From positions 1-64,000 of the forward strand of contig JABGQH010000014.1 of assembly GCA_018648865.1 (NCBI GenBank): a DNA stretch of 64,000 nucleotides, written 5' to 3'. This stretch comes from Candidatus Peregrinibacteria bacterium. Lineage in GTDB: Bacteria > Patescibacteriota > Gracilibacteria > Peribacterales > Peribacteraceae. This document shows, piece after piece, positions 36,615-47,184 of this stretch. The first letter of the stretch is position 1; each line of letters starts with the position of its first letter. The translations under genes and the position numbers were made by a program. The notes below the pieces were generated by a model that was given only the letters and a program-made list of their open reading frames with translations, did not search any database and was not told the origin of the DNA.

Positions 36615-36926
36615 ATGACATCTATATCTCAAGCAAAAGATCTTTTCCGAATGCAAAAGGAGGCTAAAAAGATTAAAAAACAACTTAAGAAAATACAGGT
36701 AGAAGCAGAGGCAGAAGGTGTAAAGGTAGTCGTCTCTGCAGAGCAGGAAGTTTTAGAAATCTTTATTCCATCAGATGCTGACCCTGCTAGGGTCCCAGAT
36801 CTTTTAAAGGATGCACTAAATCGTGCACTTAAAAAGGCGCAGATTGTAGCTGCCGAGCAAATGCAAAGCGTTATGGGATCTATGGGAATGCCAACAGATC
36901 AAGGTATGCGAGGTTTATCTCAATAA
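36615..36926 (+). CDS. ybaB: YbaB/EbfC family nucleoid-associated protein
   Basis: 103 residues, the standard size. The pattern is an N-terminal helix rich in Lys and Gln (FRMQKEAKKIKKQLKKIQ), a central beta part (VSAEQEVLEIFIP) and a C-terminal helix (LKDALNRALKKAQIVAAEQM). YbaB dimers bind DNA as tweezers and often sit beside recR or dnaX, neither of which is here. It has its own leaderless promoter and is followed 6 bp later by mltG, so the two are co-transcribed. Confidence 0.9.
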   Translation: MTSISQAKDLFRMQKEAKKIKKQLKKIQVEAEAEGVKVVVSAEQEVLEIFIPSDADPARVPDLLKDALNRALKKAQIVAAEQMQSVMGSMGMPTDQGMRGLSQ

Positions 36927-36932
36927 TATTCT

Positions 36933-37937
36933 ATGAAAAAGCTAGCCGCTGTAATCATTGTTTTATTATTTACTACTTTTGGGTGGTACAGGTTTTCTTT
37001 GTTACCTGTAGATTCAGGTAGCCAAGAAAGACATAATATAAAAATCCCACAGGGAACATCTGTAAAAGGAGTTGCACAGATTCTAAAAGATAAAGGCGTT
37101 ATTAAATCTCCTTTGTCTTTTGAATTATTTATTAGATTTAAGAGGAGTGCAGATAATGTTCAGGCAGGTACATTTATTATCCGTTCTTCTCAATCAGTAT
37201 CAGAGATTGCTGAAATTCTTAGGACAGGAAAAGCAGAAGAGGCCATTATTACAATCCCAGAGGGATACACAGTTACTCAAATAGATACACTCCTATCCGA
37301 GAAAGGTTTTAGCGAAGCAGGGGAGATATCCAAATGTGCTAGGACTTGTGATTTCTCTTCATTTGAATTCTTGCCAGAGGTAGAAGGACTAGCGCAACGA
37401 GGTGGAAAGTTAGAAGGATATTTGTATCCAGATACGTATTACGTAGCAAAGGAAGATTTTGTAGCTAAATTCTTTTTAGAGCGAATGTTAACAACGTTTA
37501 GGAAACGTGTACTCATGCAATATGAGGAGGCAATAGAAAAATCTGATAGAACTATTCATGAGCTTGTAACAATGGCGTCTCTTATAGAAAAAGAAACTAG
37601 ATCAGATGCGCAGCGCCCAGTAGTTTCTGGAATACTTTGGAAAAGGTACGACGATGAAAGGGGTCTAGGAGTAGATGCGACTGTTAGATATATATTAAAT
37701 AAGCCAACTGATGAAATAACTCGAGAAGATTTAAATAATGGTTCTATGTATAACACTCGTAAGTTTAGAGGACTGCCACCAGGACCAATTTCAACAATAA
37801 GTATAGAAAGTTTCAAAGCTTCCATAAAACCAGAGCAATCGCCTTATTGGTATTACTTACATGGTACAGATGGGCAGATTCATTACGCAGAGAGCAATGA
37901 AGAGCACAATATAAACAGATATAATTATATCAAGTAG
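36933..37937 (+). CDS. mltG: Endolytic murein transglycosylase MltG
   Basis: 334 residues. A single N-terminal membrane anchor (residues 4-20) is followed by a LysM-like region with IPQGTSVKGVAQILKDKGVI. The catalytic YceG domain contains ITIPEGYTVTQID, LEGYLYPDTYYV and the active-site Glu in MASLIEKETR. The DATVRY and FRGLPPGPI segments are also typical. MltG cuts nascent glycan strands at the membrane and sets their length. It ends with the family's HYAESNEEHNIN. Confidence 0.95.
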   Translation: MKKLAAVIIVLLFTTFGWYRFSLLPVDSGSQERHNIKIPQGTSVKGVAQILKDKGVIKSPLSFELFIRFKRSADNVQAGTFIIRSSQSVSEIAEILRTGKAEEAIITIPEGYTVTQIDTLLSEKGFSEAGEISKCARTCDFSSFEFLPEVEGLAQRGGKLEGYLYPDTYYVAKEDFVAKFFLERMLTTFRKRVLMQYEEAIEKSDRTIHELVTMASLIEKETRSDAQRPVVSGILWKRYDDERGLGVDATVRYILNKPTDEITREDLNNGSMYNTRKFRGLPPGPISTISIESFKASIKPEQSPYWYYLHGTDGQIHYAESNEEHNINRYNYIK

Positions 37938-37978
37938 ATTTATAGTGATTGTGAGTTCCAAAATTGTTGAATTTACGC

Positions 37979-37984
37979 TATAAT
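37979..37984 (+). promoter_or_regulatory. -10 element upstream of the LOG-family gene
   Basis: TATAAT at 37979-37984 in a very AT-rich stretch, with a weak -35. The ATG at 38021 is 36 bp away, so a short leader is likely. ATTAAT lies nearer the start and could be an alternative. Confidence 0.4.
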
Positions 37985-38020
37985 AATATAAATAATTTAT
38001 TTATTTAAATACGAATTAAT

Positions 38021-38719
38021 ATGTCAATTGTTAACAAGGAACATCGATTAAAAATTGGAGTAATGGGATCTGCATCTGGTCCGCAGATAGAAAACGAACA
38101 TGCAAGAAAGCTTGCAACTGAGCTGGGTAAAGAGATTGGAAAAAGAAACTATATATTTATAAATGGTGCCTGCCCTGGCCTACCAAATGATGCATTACTT
38201 GGTGCATTAGACGAGGGTGCATTTACCTTGGGCATCTCGCCTGCATTTTCTATGCATGCCCATATTCACGAATATAAGTCTCCTCATGCTCATGATTTGC
38301 TAATCTATACAGGTATGGGATTTATGGAGAGAGATATTATTAATATTCGTTCTTCAGATGCTGTAATTATTATTGGTGGAGGAATAGGAACATTAAATGA
38401 ATTAACAATCGCTTACGAAGAGGGTCGTCCAATTGGAGTGCTAACAAACACTGGTGGGATAAGTAATCATGTGGAGCATATAATAGAAAATTTATGCCAA
38501 AGAAAGGTAGCTCCAAATATGGTTTTTGACGATGATCCAGTTGTTCTAATGGATAAATTAGAAGTTGTTGTAGAAAAATATCCTTTACCTATTCATGAGG
38601 ATGGCAGAGTAGTTGATGCAGATATTCCAGAGCCTCGCAGAGAACCACGTTCAATTCTAGAAAATGAAACTAGTAAATTAGAAGGCGTTAGATCAAATGA
38701 ACCTGGAACTGCTGGATAA
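38021..38719 (+). CDS. LOG-family protein (Rossmann-fold nucleotide hydrolase-like)
   Basis: 232 residues. The N-terminus GVMGSASGP is the nucleotide-binding loop, and the signature GGGIGTLNELTIAYE lies near residue 125, a variant of the family's PGGxGTxxE motif with the first Pro replaced by Gly. Family members cleave nucleoside 5'-monophosphates to base and ribose 5-phosphate; many bacterial copies are of uncertain physiological role. The C-terminal 40 residues are charged and probably disordered. It is convergent with der, with 3 bp between stop codons. Confidence 0.85.
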   Translation: MSIVNKEHRLKIGVMGSASGPQIENEHARKLATELGKEIGKRNYIFINGACPGLPNDALLGALDEGAFTLGISPAFSMHAHIHEYKSPHAHDLLIYTGMGFMERDIINIRSSDAVIIIGGGIGTLNELTIAYEEGRPIGVLTNTGGISNHVEHIIENLCQRKVAPNMVFDDDPVVLMDKLEVVVEKYPLPIHEDGRVVDADIPEPRREPRSILENETSKLEGVRSNEPGTAG

Positions 38720-38722
38720 TAT

Positions 38723-40063
38723 TTAATTTTGTTTAGTTACCCACCTGATAGGTGAACCATCAAACGCAAAAGTCCTGCGAATATTGTTTTCTAAATTTCT
38801 AAGCTGACATACCTGAACCTTCTTTGGATTTTTCACAAATAACGCAAATGTAGGTGGCAAGTCATCAGTTTGAGTAATGTGTTTGCATTTAGCCAGTGAT
38901 CCCATTGGTTGGCCAAGTACTGCGTCTCTAAACCATCTATGTAGTTCTGCAGTAGGAATGTGCCTTTCTCTATTTCGTTTAACAGATTCTATTTGTTCAA
39001 ATAGTTTTAGTAGACCTTCTTTACTATTTGCAGAGCAAAATAGGACAGGTGCAAATCGGCAGAATTGGAATGTGTAATGCAATACCTGCAAGACATGCTT
39101 CTTTTCTTCTGATGAAAGTAGGTCAGCTTTATTTACTAATATTATTAATCCTTTGCCTGCTTCTACCGCCATGCCTGCGATTCTTTTCTCTTGTCTTCCT
39201 AACTCTACAGAACCGTCTAGAACCAATACACAAATGTCACAGTCTTCTACAGAACGAACACTGCGGAAGTAAGCGAACTTTTCTACATCCTCTTTCGTTT
39301 GTTTCCTCCTTTTTATACCAGCAGTATCCATAAACAAATATTCCTCATCATGAAAACGTATAACCGTATCTGTAGAATCTCTGGTAGTACCAGGAACATC
39401 AGATACTAGCAAAGGAGATTTCTTTCTTTGAGTATCAGACATAAATGAATTAATTATCGAGCTTTTGCCAACATTTGGCTTACCAACTAGTGCAACCTTT
39501 ATCATTGATTCATTTCCATCATCATCAGATCTAGTAAAATTAAGAGAAATAAGCATTTTCTCTAACTCTTCTTCTAAATTATCTATTCCGAGTCGGTGTG
39601 GTGCACTTATAGGAATAATAGTATCGCTAATACCTAGTTCGTAGTACTGAGGGATTATTTCCTCTGTTTCTTCTGGGTTATCACATTTTGTAATAGTTAA
39701 TATTATTGGCACATGGTTTTTCTTTCCAGCTCTAAGGGTTTGAATAATATCTAAATCACTACTGGTTAAATCTTCTCTGCTATTTAGAGTAAGAATTATT
39801 ACATCTGCATGCTCTAGGGCTAGCAACGATTGGCTGTGTACATCGTCTTCAAAATCCTTATCTTCTGTGCCACCTCCCATTCCACCTGTATCCACTAATA
39901 AATAATCAATCTCTTCACCCTTTATTAAGTGAGCAACATGATCGCGTGTAGTACCAGGGATATCACTTACAATTGCTTTGTTTCGACCTACCATCCTATT
40001 AAAAAGCGTAGATTTACCCGTGTTTGGTCTGCCGATAATTGCAACTGTAGGTAGTTTTGCCAT
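38723..40063 (-). CDS. der: Ribosome biogenesis GTPase Der (EngA)
   Basis: 446 residues with two tandem GTPase domains, unique to Der, and a C-terminal KH-like domain. Domain 1: GRPNTGKST (residue 9), DTGGMGGG (G3) and TKCD (G4). Domain 2: GKPNVGKSS near residue 198, DTAGIKRR, and NKAD. The KH-like part contains HRWFRDAVLGQPM. It helps assemble the 50S subunit. On the minus strand the ATG is preceded by TTGTTC-17-TATTTT with a 12-bp palindrome (ATATCATGATAT) in the spacer, giving a leaderless message with a possible operator. Confidence 0.96.
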   Translation of the reverse strand: MAKLPTVAIIGRPNTGKSTLFNRMVGRNKAIVSDIPGTTRDHVAHLIKGEEIDYLLVDTGGMGGGTEDKDFEDDVHSQSLLALEHADVIILTLNSREDLTSSDLDIIQTLRAGKKNHVPIILTITKCDNPEETEEIIPQYYELGISDTIIPISAPHRLGIDNLEEELEKMLISLNFTRSDDDGNESMIKVALVGKPNVGKSSIINSFMSDTQRKKSPLLVSDVPGTTRDSTDTVIRFHDEEYLFMDTAGIKRRKQTKEDVEKFAYFRSVRSVEDCDICVLVLDGSVELGRQEKRIAGMAVEAGKGLIILVNKADLLSSEEKKHVLQVLHYTFQFCRFAPVLFCSANSKEGLLKLFEQIESVKRNRERHIPTAELHRWFRDAVLGQPMGSLAKCKHITQTDDLPPTFALFVKNPKKVQVCQLRNLENNIRRTFAFDGSPIRWVTKQN

Positions 40064-40139
40064 AGTTAAGAAAATAGATCATATCATGATATTGAACAAA
40101 ATTTATTATTTCAGATTTATATTATAAATATAAATGGAA

Positions 40140-40673
40140 TTATACAATTCGCTCCACTCTTACAGCATTTTCATTAGAAAGACTTCCAAATTTGTCTGGT
40201 TCTTCTTCAGTTTCTTCAAAACCATTCTTTTCAAAGAAACCTCTAGCTTGTTCATTACCTACTCTAACAGATAGTGCGATAAGTGAATCTGGATATGATT
40301 TACATCTATCAACTAAAAATTCAACCATCTTTGATCCAACATGCTTTCCTCTATGACCTATATCTACGGCAATATTAAGTAATTCAATATAATCTGCAGC
40401 TTTCTCTATTTCCTTTCGAAAATCATAGATTAAATATCCAATTATCTCAGCGCTTTCAATAGCAACAGCACTTTGAACTGTTTCATCTAGCAGCATTCTA
40501 TCAAATTCATCTTTGGTCCAAGGAAAAAGAGGGAATGCCTCCTCTTCAATTTCTAATACTCTTTGAATATCTGTTCTATCCATCATACATATGCGCACAC
40601 GAAGATCATCAACACTAACACTAGTATTTTTTGGAGCTACCCATCCCGGCCTAAAGAAATCTGGAGAGTTCAT
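40140..40673 (-). CDS. GNAT acetyltransferase (RimI-like)
   Basis: 177 residues. N-terminal 30 residues are extra relative to RimI; the GNAT core begins CMMDRTDIQRVLEIEEEAFP. The acetyl-CoA site motif A is NIAVDIGHRGKHVGSKMV (R-x-x-x-x-G pattern), followed by ALSVRVGNEQARGFFEKNGFEE, the classic RimI-type motif B. It may acetylate ribosomal protein S18 or other N-termini (inference); no rimI-tsaB context is present. TATAAC ends 5 bp before the ATG. A second, weaker GNAT gene lies upstream on the same strand. Confidence 0.85.
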   Translation of the reverse strand: MNSPDFFRPGWVAPKNTSVSVDDLRVRICMMDRTDIQRVLEIEEEAFPLFPWTKDEFDRMLLDETVQSAVAIESAEIIGYLIYDFRKEIEKAADYIELLNIAVDIGHRGKHVGSKMVEFLVDRCKSYPDSLIALSVRVGNEQARGFFEKNGFEETEEEPDKFGSLSNENAVRVERIV

Positions 40674-40736
40674 TGTGTGTTATACACCCTTTCGAATGAG
40701 TACAAATAAAACTACATGATTCAGATAAACTGATTT

Positions 40737-41330
40737 TTATATTACATTAAATGATGTATTCCCCATTGATTCAAATAAATTTAGTGTAGTGGCATTTTGA
40801 TTATCCTCTTCTGGCAATTCTGTAATTAGTTCCATTAGAACTTCGTTATTTTCTTCATTTTCACTGTTACAAAGCATGGTTGCTTCAAATCTTTGCTTAA
40901 AAAAGAACAACTGCGCAGGCAAATCTACTTCTTTTACTTTGGCTTGAATCAGTCTATTGGTTTCAGGGTCAACGCTATCAATCAATGAATCAACTAGTTC
41001 TGAACCAACCAATTTTCCTCTGAGTTCTTTTTTAACAGCAATGTTTGTGATTTCAATTATATCTCCATGGATTTCCCATGTTAGACATCCAATAACTTTT
41101 CCAGATCTTTCATACACAATTCCAGCGCTATCTGGACTTAGAACTGTATCTTCAATATCGTTTTCACTCAATTGGACTTCATCTGGATCGTCAGAGAAGC
41201 CATTAATATCCGAAGTGTCACCTAATGAGAGTTGTCTTATAATATTTGTATTATTGGTTTCATTATTTGGAACTACACTAGGTGTGCTCGGGGGCTGCCA
41301 ATCGAAATTGTCTTCTGTAATTGGACTCAT
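40737..41330 (-). CDS. GNAT-like acetyltransferase, divergent
   Basis: 197 residues. The first 80 are acidic, Asn/Ser-rich and probably disordered. A GNAT-like core follows: GKVIGCLTWEIHGDIIEI, then motif A NIAVKKELRGKLVGSELVDSLID. The region expected to hold the family's Asn-x-x-A-x-x-F/Y reads LPAQLFFFKQRFEAT, close to the standard helix. Its best visible relative is the adjacent gene at 40140-40673, with which it shares the NIAV......RGK.VGS pattern. The substrate is unknown. Confidence 0.7.
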   Translation of the reverse strand: MSPITEDNFDWQPPSTPSVVPNNETNNTNIIRQLSLGDTSDINGFSDDPDEVQLSENDIEDTVLSPDSAGIVYERSGKVIGCLTWEIHGDIIEITNIAVKKELRGKLVGSELVDSLIDSVDPETNRLIQAKVKEVDLPAQLFFFKQRFEATMLCNSENEENNEVLMELITELPEEDNQNATTLNLFESMGNTSFNVI

Positions 41331-41363
41331 TCATTACACATGATATACCTATTTTTGTCTAGC

Positions 41364-41393
41364 TTGCAAGAAAAGCGCTTATCAATGTATCCT
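41364..41393 (+). promoter_or_regulatory. leuS promoter, leaderless
   Basis: TTGCAA (41364-41369), an 18-bp spacer, and TATCCT (41388-41393), 7 bp before the ATG at 41401. Confidence 0.6.
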
Positions 41394-41400
41394 TTCCGCG

Positions 41401-43869
41401 ATGTTGAATACGTATAGCCCAACCAAAGTAGAGAAAAAATGGCAAAAGAAATGGCAAAAAGAAGGTGCATACACCGTAGATTTAGAAAAAGCTACAGATC
41501 CATTTTTTAGCATGGTTATGTTTCCATATCCAAGTGGAGACAAATTACATGTAGGACATTGGTATAATTTTGCACCAGCAGATAGCTACGCAAGATTTAT
41601 GCGAATGCAGGGTAAACAGGTTTTTACACCTATGGGGTTTGATGCATTCGGTTTACCTGCAGAAAACTATGCAATTAAAACAGGAGTACATCCAGATGAC
41701 TCAATAACAAGCAATGTAGAGACAATGATCACTCAATTAAAAAGAATTGGATGTATGTATGACTGGGATAAAATGGTTAATACCAGCAAGTCTGAATATT
41801 ACAGATGGACTCAGTGGCTCTTTTTACAGATGTACAAAAATGATTTGGCTTATAAGAAAGATGCAAATGTGAACTGGTGTAATAGCTGCCAAACAGTACT
41901 AGCAAATGAACAGGCACAAGATGGTTCATGTGAAAGATGTGGAACAGAAGTAATACAAAAGCCAATGACACAGTGGTATTGGAAGATTAAGAATTATGCT
42001 CAGCAATTGCTAGATGGATTAGATGATCTAGATTGGCCAGAGAAAACCAAGCTAATGCAGCGCAACTGGATAGGCAGGAGTGAAGGAGTGAATATTAAAT
42101 CTAAAATTAAGGACTTTGATTATGAATTCGAAGTTTATGACTCTGTGCCACAGACTTTTAAAGCTCAGACTTTTTCTGTTATCGCACCAGAGCATCCAAT
42201 TATTCCAGAACTAGTTAAAGGAAAAAAGAATGAGAAAGAGGTTCTAGAATTTATAGAAAGAATTAAAAAACTTAAAGCTACAGAGAAGTATAATTTTGAT
42301 GAACACTTGGAAGGTATTTTTACAGGTGCATATGTTGACGATCCATACGGAACAGGGGATTTACCTCTTTGGATAGCATCTTTTGTTGTTATGGATTATG
42401 GAACAGGAATTGTTCATTGCAGTGCTCACGATGAGCGTGATTTTGCATTTGCAAAAAAATATGACATTCCACTAAACCCAGTAATGTTTCCAGCAGATAA
42501 AAAGGAAGCAGAAAAAATTAAGAACTTGGAATATTGTTATGCCAAAGACCCAGAAGGAATTCTGGAGCAGCCAGAAGAGTTTGCAGGAAGAAAATGGGGA
42601 GAGGTAAGAGGGGATATAATCGACTATTTGCAGAACAAAATGAAAATAGGAGAAGAAACAGTGCAATACCGTCTAAGAGATTGGTCTATATCTCGCCAGA
42701 GATACTGGGGAGCACCAATCCCAATAGTTTATGACCCAGAAGGTAAGCCACATCCAATCCCAGAAGAGCATTTGCCATGGGAATTGCCTCATGATGTTGA
42801 ATTTAAACCAACTGGGACTGCACCTCTTGCACAGTCTAAAGAGTTAATTAAGAGGACAGAGAAGATATTTGGAAAAGGATGGACTCCAGAGGTAGATACT
42901 ATGGATACTTTTGTTTGTTCTAGCTTTTATCAATTTAGATACTTAGCAGAGGGATCAACAAAGGAATTTGTACCAAAGGATATAGAGAAAAAATGGATGC
43001 CAGTTGATATGTATGTTGGTGGTCCAGAGCATGCATGTATGCATTTGATTTATGCACGGTTTGTAACCAAGGCACTTAGAGATTTTGGCTTTATAAAGGC
43101 AGATGAGCCGTTCAAAAAATTAGTTCATCAAGGGCTAATTACAAACCAAGGAGCCAAGATGAGTAAGAGTAAAGGAAATGTTGTAAGTCCAGATGAGTTT
43201 ATAGATCAGTATGGAAGCGATGTATTCCGCATGTATCTAATGTTTATGGGCCCATTTACAGCAGGAGGGGACTGGAATGACACGGGAATTAAAGGTGTTG
43301 ATCGCTTTGTGCAGAGAATATTCTCTTTATTTGAAACAAATATCGCCAAAAACGGCAAAGGAAAGGGTAAAAGCATGAACACTAAACTTGATCAAGACTC
43401 AAAAGAAGTCAACACAAAACTGCATGCAACTATAAAAAAAGTATCTGAGGATATTCCTAGAATGCAATTTAACACTGCGCTGAGTGCTCTTATGGAATTG
43501 CTTAATATAGTAGAGAAGCAGGATTCACTTTCCTTTGAGGCATTAAAAACAATTGCATTGCTAATCGCTCCTTTGGCACCCCACCTTGCAGAAGAGCTAT
43601 GGGGGCAACTAGGTGGAGAAGGATTTATAATTGATCAGAAATGGCCAGAGTATGACCCAAAGCAACTTGTAACAGATACAGTAACTGTAGTAGTACAGAT
43701 TAATGGAAAAGTAAGAGCAGAGATGGTTGTTCCTACAGAAATATCTGAAGAAGATGTGCTAAAAATGGCTAAAGATCACGAAAATGTGCAGAAATATCTT
43801 TCTGGAAAGGAGCTAAAGAAAGAGATATATATTAAATCTAAGCTTGTCAGTTTAGTTGTAGCGGGATAA
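41401..43869 (+). CDS. leuS: Leucyl-tRNA synthetase
   Basis: Class I synthetase, 822 residues, normal bacterial length. The HIGH-type motif reads PSGDKLHVGHWYNF near residue 45 and the KMSKS loop GAKMSKSKGNVVSP near 584. A CP1 editing domain occupies about residues 220-420. A CxxC zinc pair occurs in NWCNSCQTV and another in CERCGTE, consistent with the zinc module. The C-terminal LeuRS extension VVQINGKVRAEM is present. The promoter places the mRNA start at the ATG. Confidence 0.97.
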   Translation: MLNTYSPTKVEKKWQKKWQKEGAYTVDLEKATDPFFSMVMFPYPSGDKLHVGHWYNFAPADSYARFMRMQGKQVFTPMGFDAFGLPAENYAIKTGVHPDDSITSNVETMITQLKRIGCMYDWDKMVNTSKSEYYRWTQWLFLQMYKNDLAYKKDANVNWCNSCQTVLANEQAQDGSCERCGTEVIQKPMTQWYWKIKNYAQQLLDGLDDLDWPEKTKLMQRNWIGRSEGVNIKSKIKDFDYEFEVYDSVPQTFKAQTFSVIAPEHPIIPELVKGKKNEKEVLEFIERIKKLKATEKYNFDEHLEGIFTGAYVDDPYGTGDLPLWIASFVVMDYGTGIVHCSAHDERDFAFAKKYDIPLNPVMFPADKKEAEKIKNLEYCYAKDPEGILEQPEEFAGRKWGEVRGDIIDYLQNKMKIGEETVQYRLRDWSISRQRYWGAPIPIVYDPEGKPHPIPEEHLPWELPHDVEFKPTGTAPLAQSKELIKRTEKIFGKGWTPEVDTMDTFVCSSFYQFRYLAEGSTKEFVPKDIEKKWMPVDMYVGGPEHACMHLIYARFVTKALRDFGFIKADEPFKKLVHQGLITNQGAKMSKSKGNVVSPDEFIDQYGSDVFRMYLMFMGPFTAGGDWNDTGIKGVDRFVQRIFSLFETNIAKNGKGKGKSMNTKLDQDSKEVNTKLHATIKKVSEDIPRMQFNTALSALMELLNIVEKQDSLSFEALKTIALLIAPLAPHLAEELWGQLGGEGFIIDQKWPEYDPKQLVTDTVTVVVQINGKVRAEMVVPTEISEEDVLKMAKDHENVQKYLSGKELKKEIYIKSKLVSLVVAG

Positions 43870-43928
43870 TTACTTAAATTTGTATAAATTCTTAGTATCT
43901 AGTGCTTGTGTGCTACTCTTTTATATCC

Positions 43929-45686
43929 ATGGATCCAGTAGAAGAAATAAAATCTCGGCTACCAATAGAAGAACTAATTGGCCAATACTGCCAATTACAA
44001 AAGAAGGGGCGAAATTTTGTATGCCTGTGTCCATTTCATAATGATACACACCCTAGTTTTACAGTATCACCAGATAAAGGAATTGGTTATTGTTTCGCAT
44101 GTAATAGTGGAGGAGATATTTTCAGTTTCTATCAGCAGGTAGAAAATGTAGATTTTCGTCAGGCATTAAAAGATCTAGCAGAAAAAGCCGGAGTTGAGTT
44201 GCCAGAGGTTTCTAAGGAATCTGTTGTTAAGAAAGATGAAAAAGACAGATTGCGAGAATGCCTAGAGGCAACAAAAGATTTTTATGCAGATTCTCTTAAA
44301 AACAATGAGGTAGCAAAAAAATATCTAGAGGAGCGCGGTATCCCACAAGAACAGATTGAATTATTTGGTATAGGAGTTTCCCCGGATTCTTTTTCTGAAA
44401 CTTATAATCACCTACTAAAGAAAGGTTTTTCTAAATCAGAAATATTAAAAGCAGGAATAAGCGTACAAAAAGACTTATCCGAAGAGCGAATGTATGACAG
44501 GTTCAGGAATCGTCTAATGTTCCCAATATTCGATGCCCAAGGAAAGATTGTAGGATTTGGTGGCAGAACACTGGGTGACGATGATGCTAAATATATAAAT
44601 TCTTCAGAAGGTCCGCTGTATAGGAAATCAAATATTTTATATGGCCTTAACTTCGCGAAAGAAGCAATTAGATCAGCCAAGAGCATTGTAATGGTAGAAG
44701 GATATTTCGATGTGCTAGCTTGCCACCGAGTTGGAATAAAGAATGTCGTTGCAGTAAGTGGAACAGCTCTTACACAAGAGCACGTTCACATTCTAAAGAG
44801 GAATGCAGAAACCGTTGTGCTTTGCTTAGATCAAGACAGAGCTGGAAAAGAAGCTGCACAGAGAGCATTTATATTATGTAGCCCAGAGGAATTACATGTG
44901 CATACAGTTCAGGTACCAGATAAAGATCCAGATGAAACTGCTACAAGGGATCCAAAGCTACTTAATCAATTATTATCAAGCGGAGGTGTCCCATATTTGG
45001 ATAAGCTTGCTAATGATTTATTAGAGAAAGATTTAAACTCTATTCAAGGTAAGCGAGAAGCAATGGAACTTATTGTTCCATTATTAAATAGTATTGGGTC
45101 ATCTGTAGAACGTGAACATTATATAAATAAGTTTGCTAGTGTTTTAAGTACTACAAATGTTGTACTTAAAGAGGATCTATCTAGATTAGAAAAACAAAAA
45201 ATTAAAACCCCTATAAATAAATCAGAAGATAATGAGTTAGAAGACGCAAGAAAAAAGCAGTTTTCTAAACTAGAAGTAAGTTTGGGTCTTTTTTGTACAT
45301 ATCCAAAACATTTAGGATTACTAGATCAGTTAATTCCTCCAGATGATGGAATGCCTTCTAGACTTTACGCCGCACTAAAAGATTTTTCTGGTGGGTATGA
45401 AACTTTGTCTCCAAAAACATTAGATATAACAGATGAAGATCGGGAAAGACTCTCCATTTTATTACTTTATTGTGAGGAAAGTGATTTATCTGCTTGGTCA
45501 GAAATACTTTCTGCACAGGAAATTAAAAGAAATTGCCAAGCCTCAAATAGGGAATTCTTGCAAAAAAAACAGAAGGATATTGCCAAGAAACTGCTGATAG
45601 CACGCACGCAGGGCAATTCAGAGGAAGAAACAAGACTCTCCGCGGAATATCAACAGATTGTAAAATTGTCCAGATTGACACGTTAA
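43929..45686 (+). CDS. dnaG: DNA primase
   Basis: 585 residues from the ATG giving [20 protein letters not shown], the family start; an in-frame earlier ATG (43902) is rejected because the extended -10 TGCTACTCT (43911-43919) lies after it. The CHC2 zinc finger is CPFH...[10 protein letters not shown] (residues 31-60). The Toprim core carries [11 protein letters not shown] and [12 protein letters not shown] with the metal-binding acidic residues. The helicase-binding C-terminal domain is weakly conserved. It primes lagging-strand synthesis. It is followed 41 bp later by rpoD, the conserved dnaG-rpoD pairing. Confidence 0.96.
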   Translation: MDPVEEIKSRLPIEELIGQYCQLQKKGRNFVCLCPFHNDTHPSFTVSPDKGIGYCFACNSGGDIFSFYQQVENVDFRQALKDLAEKAGVELPEVSKESVVKKDEKDRLRECLEATKDFYADSLKNNEVAKKYLEERGIPQEQIELFGIGVSPDSFSETYNHLLKKGFSKSEILKAGISVQKDLSEERMYDRFRNRLMFPIFDAQGKIVGFGGRTLGDDDAKYINSSEGPLYRKSNILYGLNFAKEAIRSAKSIVMVEGYFDVLACHRVGIKNVVAVSGTALTQEHVHILKRNAETVVLCLDQDRAGKEAAQRAFILCSPEELHVHTVQVPDKDPDETATRDPKLLNQLLSSGGVPYLDKLANDLLEKDLNSIQGKREAMELIVPLLNSIGSSVEREHYINKFASVLSTTNVVLKEDLSRLEKQKIKTPINKSEDNELEDARKKQFSKLEVSLGLFCTYPKHLGLLDQLIPPDDGMPSRLYAALKDFSGGYETLSPKTLDITDEDRERLSILLLYCEESDLSAWSEILSAQEIKRNCQASNREFLQKKQKDIAKKLLIARTQGNSEEETRLSAEYQQIVKLSRLTR

Positions 45687-45690
45687 AATC

Positions 45691-45718
45691 TTGGCAGACG
45701 CAAGTTTATATCTATACT
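45691..45718 (+). promoter_or_regulatory. rpoD promoter, leaderless
   Basis: TTGGCA (45691-45696), a 16-bp spacer, and TATACT (45713-45718). The ATG at 45728 is 9 bp later. It allows rpoD expression independent of dnaG. Confidence 0.65.
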
Positions 45719-45727
45719 GCATACTCA

Positions 45728-47170
45728 ATGGCCTCTCATCCACGAAAATTTATCGCGCAACCAACAGAAGATGACTTGAAAGGACTACCAGAAGAAGTCA
45801 CTCATTTGATCAAAAAAGGTCGGGAACAACGTTATGTTACTCACCAAGAAATAATGTCTGTTGTTCCTAATGCAGAACTTAATGTTGATCTTCTTGATGA
45901 TATTTATTCACTACTCGTTAATTTGGGTATTCAAGTGATAGATGTGAAGGACGCACTAATTTGGGAAAAGAAAGCAAAAGAGTTTGGAGAGCCAACAGAA
46001 GATCTAGCAGATATCGCTTCCTTTGATAATTCAGAAGCAGAGGAAGATGAATCAGAGGAAGATGAAGAAGATGCAGCAGAAACAGGAAAGTCAGTAGCAA
46101 AGAAAAAGAAAAAAGAGCCAGAAGAGAATATGAAAGATGTAGTAGCAACTGCAGGAATAGTAATGGATGAAAAAGAAGTATCAGAAGAAGAAAAAGGAAA
46201 GCGAAGAAGAGAAAGAGAGATTGATCTACTAGAAATTAGTAATGACTCAGTTCGAATGTATTTGTCCGAGATTGGAAGAGTTCCTCTAATTGATGGGAGA
46301 AAAGAAGTAGAACTAGCTAGAAGAATTAGAAAAGGAGATGCAGCCGCTAAACAGCAGCTAGCTGAGGCAAATTTGAGGTTAGTTGTTTCTATCGCAAAGA
46401 AATATATAGGTAGGGGGCTATCTTTCTTAGATCTTATCCAAGAAGGAAACATTGGTCTTTTCCGCGCAGTAGAAAAGTTCGATCCAGAAAGAGGATTTAA
46501 ATTCTCAACTTATGCAACATGGTGGATTAGGCAGGCTATCACTCGTGCAATTGCAGATCAGGCTAGAACAATTCGTATTCCTGTTCATATGGTAGAGACA
46601 ATTAATAAGTTAACTCATACACAACGAAGACTAGTTCAAGAGCTTGGACGTGATCCAACTGTAGAAGAACTAGCAGTAGAAATGGAAATGGATGTGAAGA
46701 AGGTACGTCACATAAGAAAAATTAGTCAGGACATCATCTCTTTGGAATCTCCTGTAGGAACAGAAGAAGACAGTAAACTAGGTGACTTTATAGAAGACGA
46801 AGAGGCAATTAATCCATCTGATGCTACTAACAGACAGCTAAAGAAAGAAAACGTTCACTCAATGCTAGAGTTCCTAACCCCAAGAGAGCGAAAGATTGTA
46901 GAGATGCGTTTTGGTTTAATGGACGGCATAGGACACACTCTAGAAGAAGTAGGAAAAGAGTTTGGTGTTACTCGTGAACGTATTCGTCAGATTGAGGCAA
47001 AGGTATTGCAGAAAATGAGAGATCATCCACGTTCACTAACAATTAGAGAACATGGAGGCTCACCAAAACGTGTTGGGTTTACACCTAGTACACCATTCTT
47101 CTCTGCAGAAGAAATCCTTGGTGATTTCTCTATAAAAAAGAGTGATCATGTTCCAGATACCAAAGCTTAA
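45728..47170 (+). CDS. rpoD: Primary RNA polymerase sigma factor (sigma-70)
   Basis: 480 residues. Region 1.1-like sequence occupies about 1-80. An acidic then Lys-rich low-complexity linker follows (about 95-140), then region 1.2 ([15 protein letters not shown]). Region 2 contains [22 protein letters not shown] and the -10-reading helix [13 protein letters not shown]. Region 3 has HMVETINKL, and region 4 ends with the -35-reading [22 protein letters not shown]. As the housekeeping sigma factor it explains the standard TTGACA/TATAAT-like promoters seen throughout. About 30 residues follow region 4. Confidence 0.97.
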   Translation: MASHPRKFIAQPTEDDLKGLPEEVTHLIKKGREQRYVTHQEIMSVVPNAELNVDLLDDIYSLLVNLGIQVIDVKDALIWEKKAKEFGEPTEDLADIASFDNSEAEEDESEEDEEDAAETGKSVAKKKKKEPEENMKDVVATAGIVMDEKEVSEEEKGKRRREREIDLLEISNDSVRMYLSEIGRVPLIDGRKEVELARRIRKGDAAAKQQLAEANLRLVVSIAKKYIGRGLSFLDLIQEGNIGLFRAVEKFDPERGFKFSTYATWWIRQAITRAIADQARTIRIPVHMVETINKLTHTQRRLVQELGRDPTVEELAVEMEMDVKKVRHIRKISQDIISLESPVGTEEDSKLGDFIEDEEAINPSDATNRQLKKENVHSMLEFLTPRERKIVEMRFGLMDGIGHTLEEVGKEFGVTRERIRQIEAKVLQKMRDHPRSLTIREHGGSPKRVGFTPSTPFFSAEEILGDFSIKKSDHVPDTKA

Positions 47171-47184
47171 TTTTTTAGATAATA

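Noticed and set aside
40737-41330. Second GNAT gene as a frameshifted piece of the first
   Set aside because: Both have complete, independent GNAT cores and separate starts, so they are paralogs rather than a split gene.
43902-43928. Earlier dnaG start codon at 43902
   Set aside because: The added residues do not fit the family and the extended -10 promoter lies downstream of that codon.
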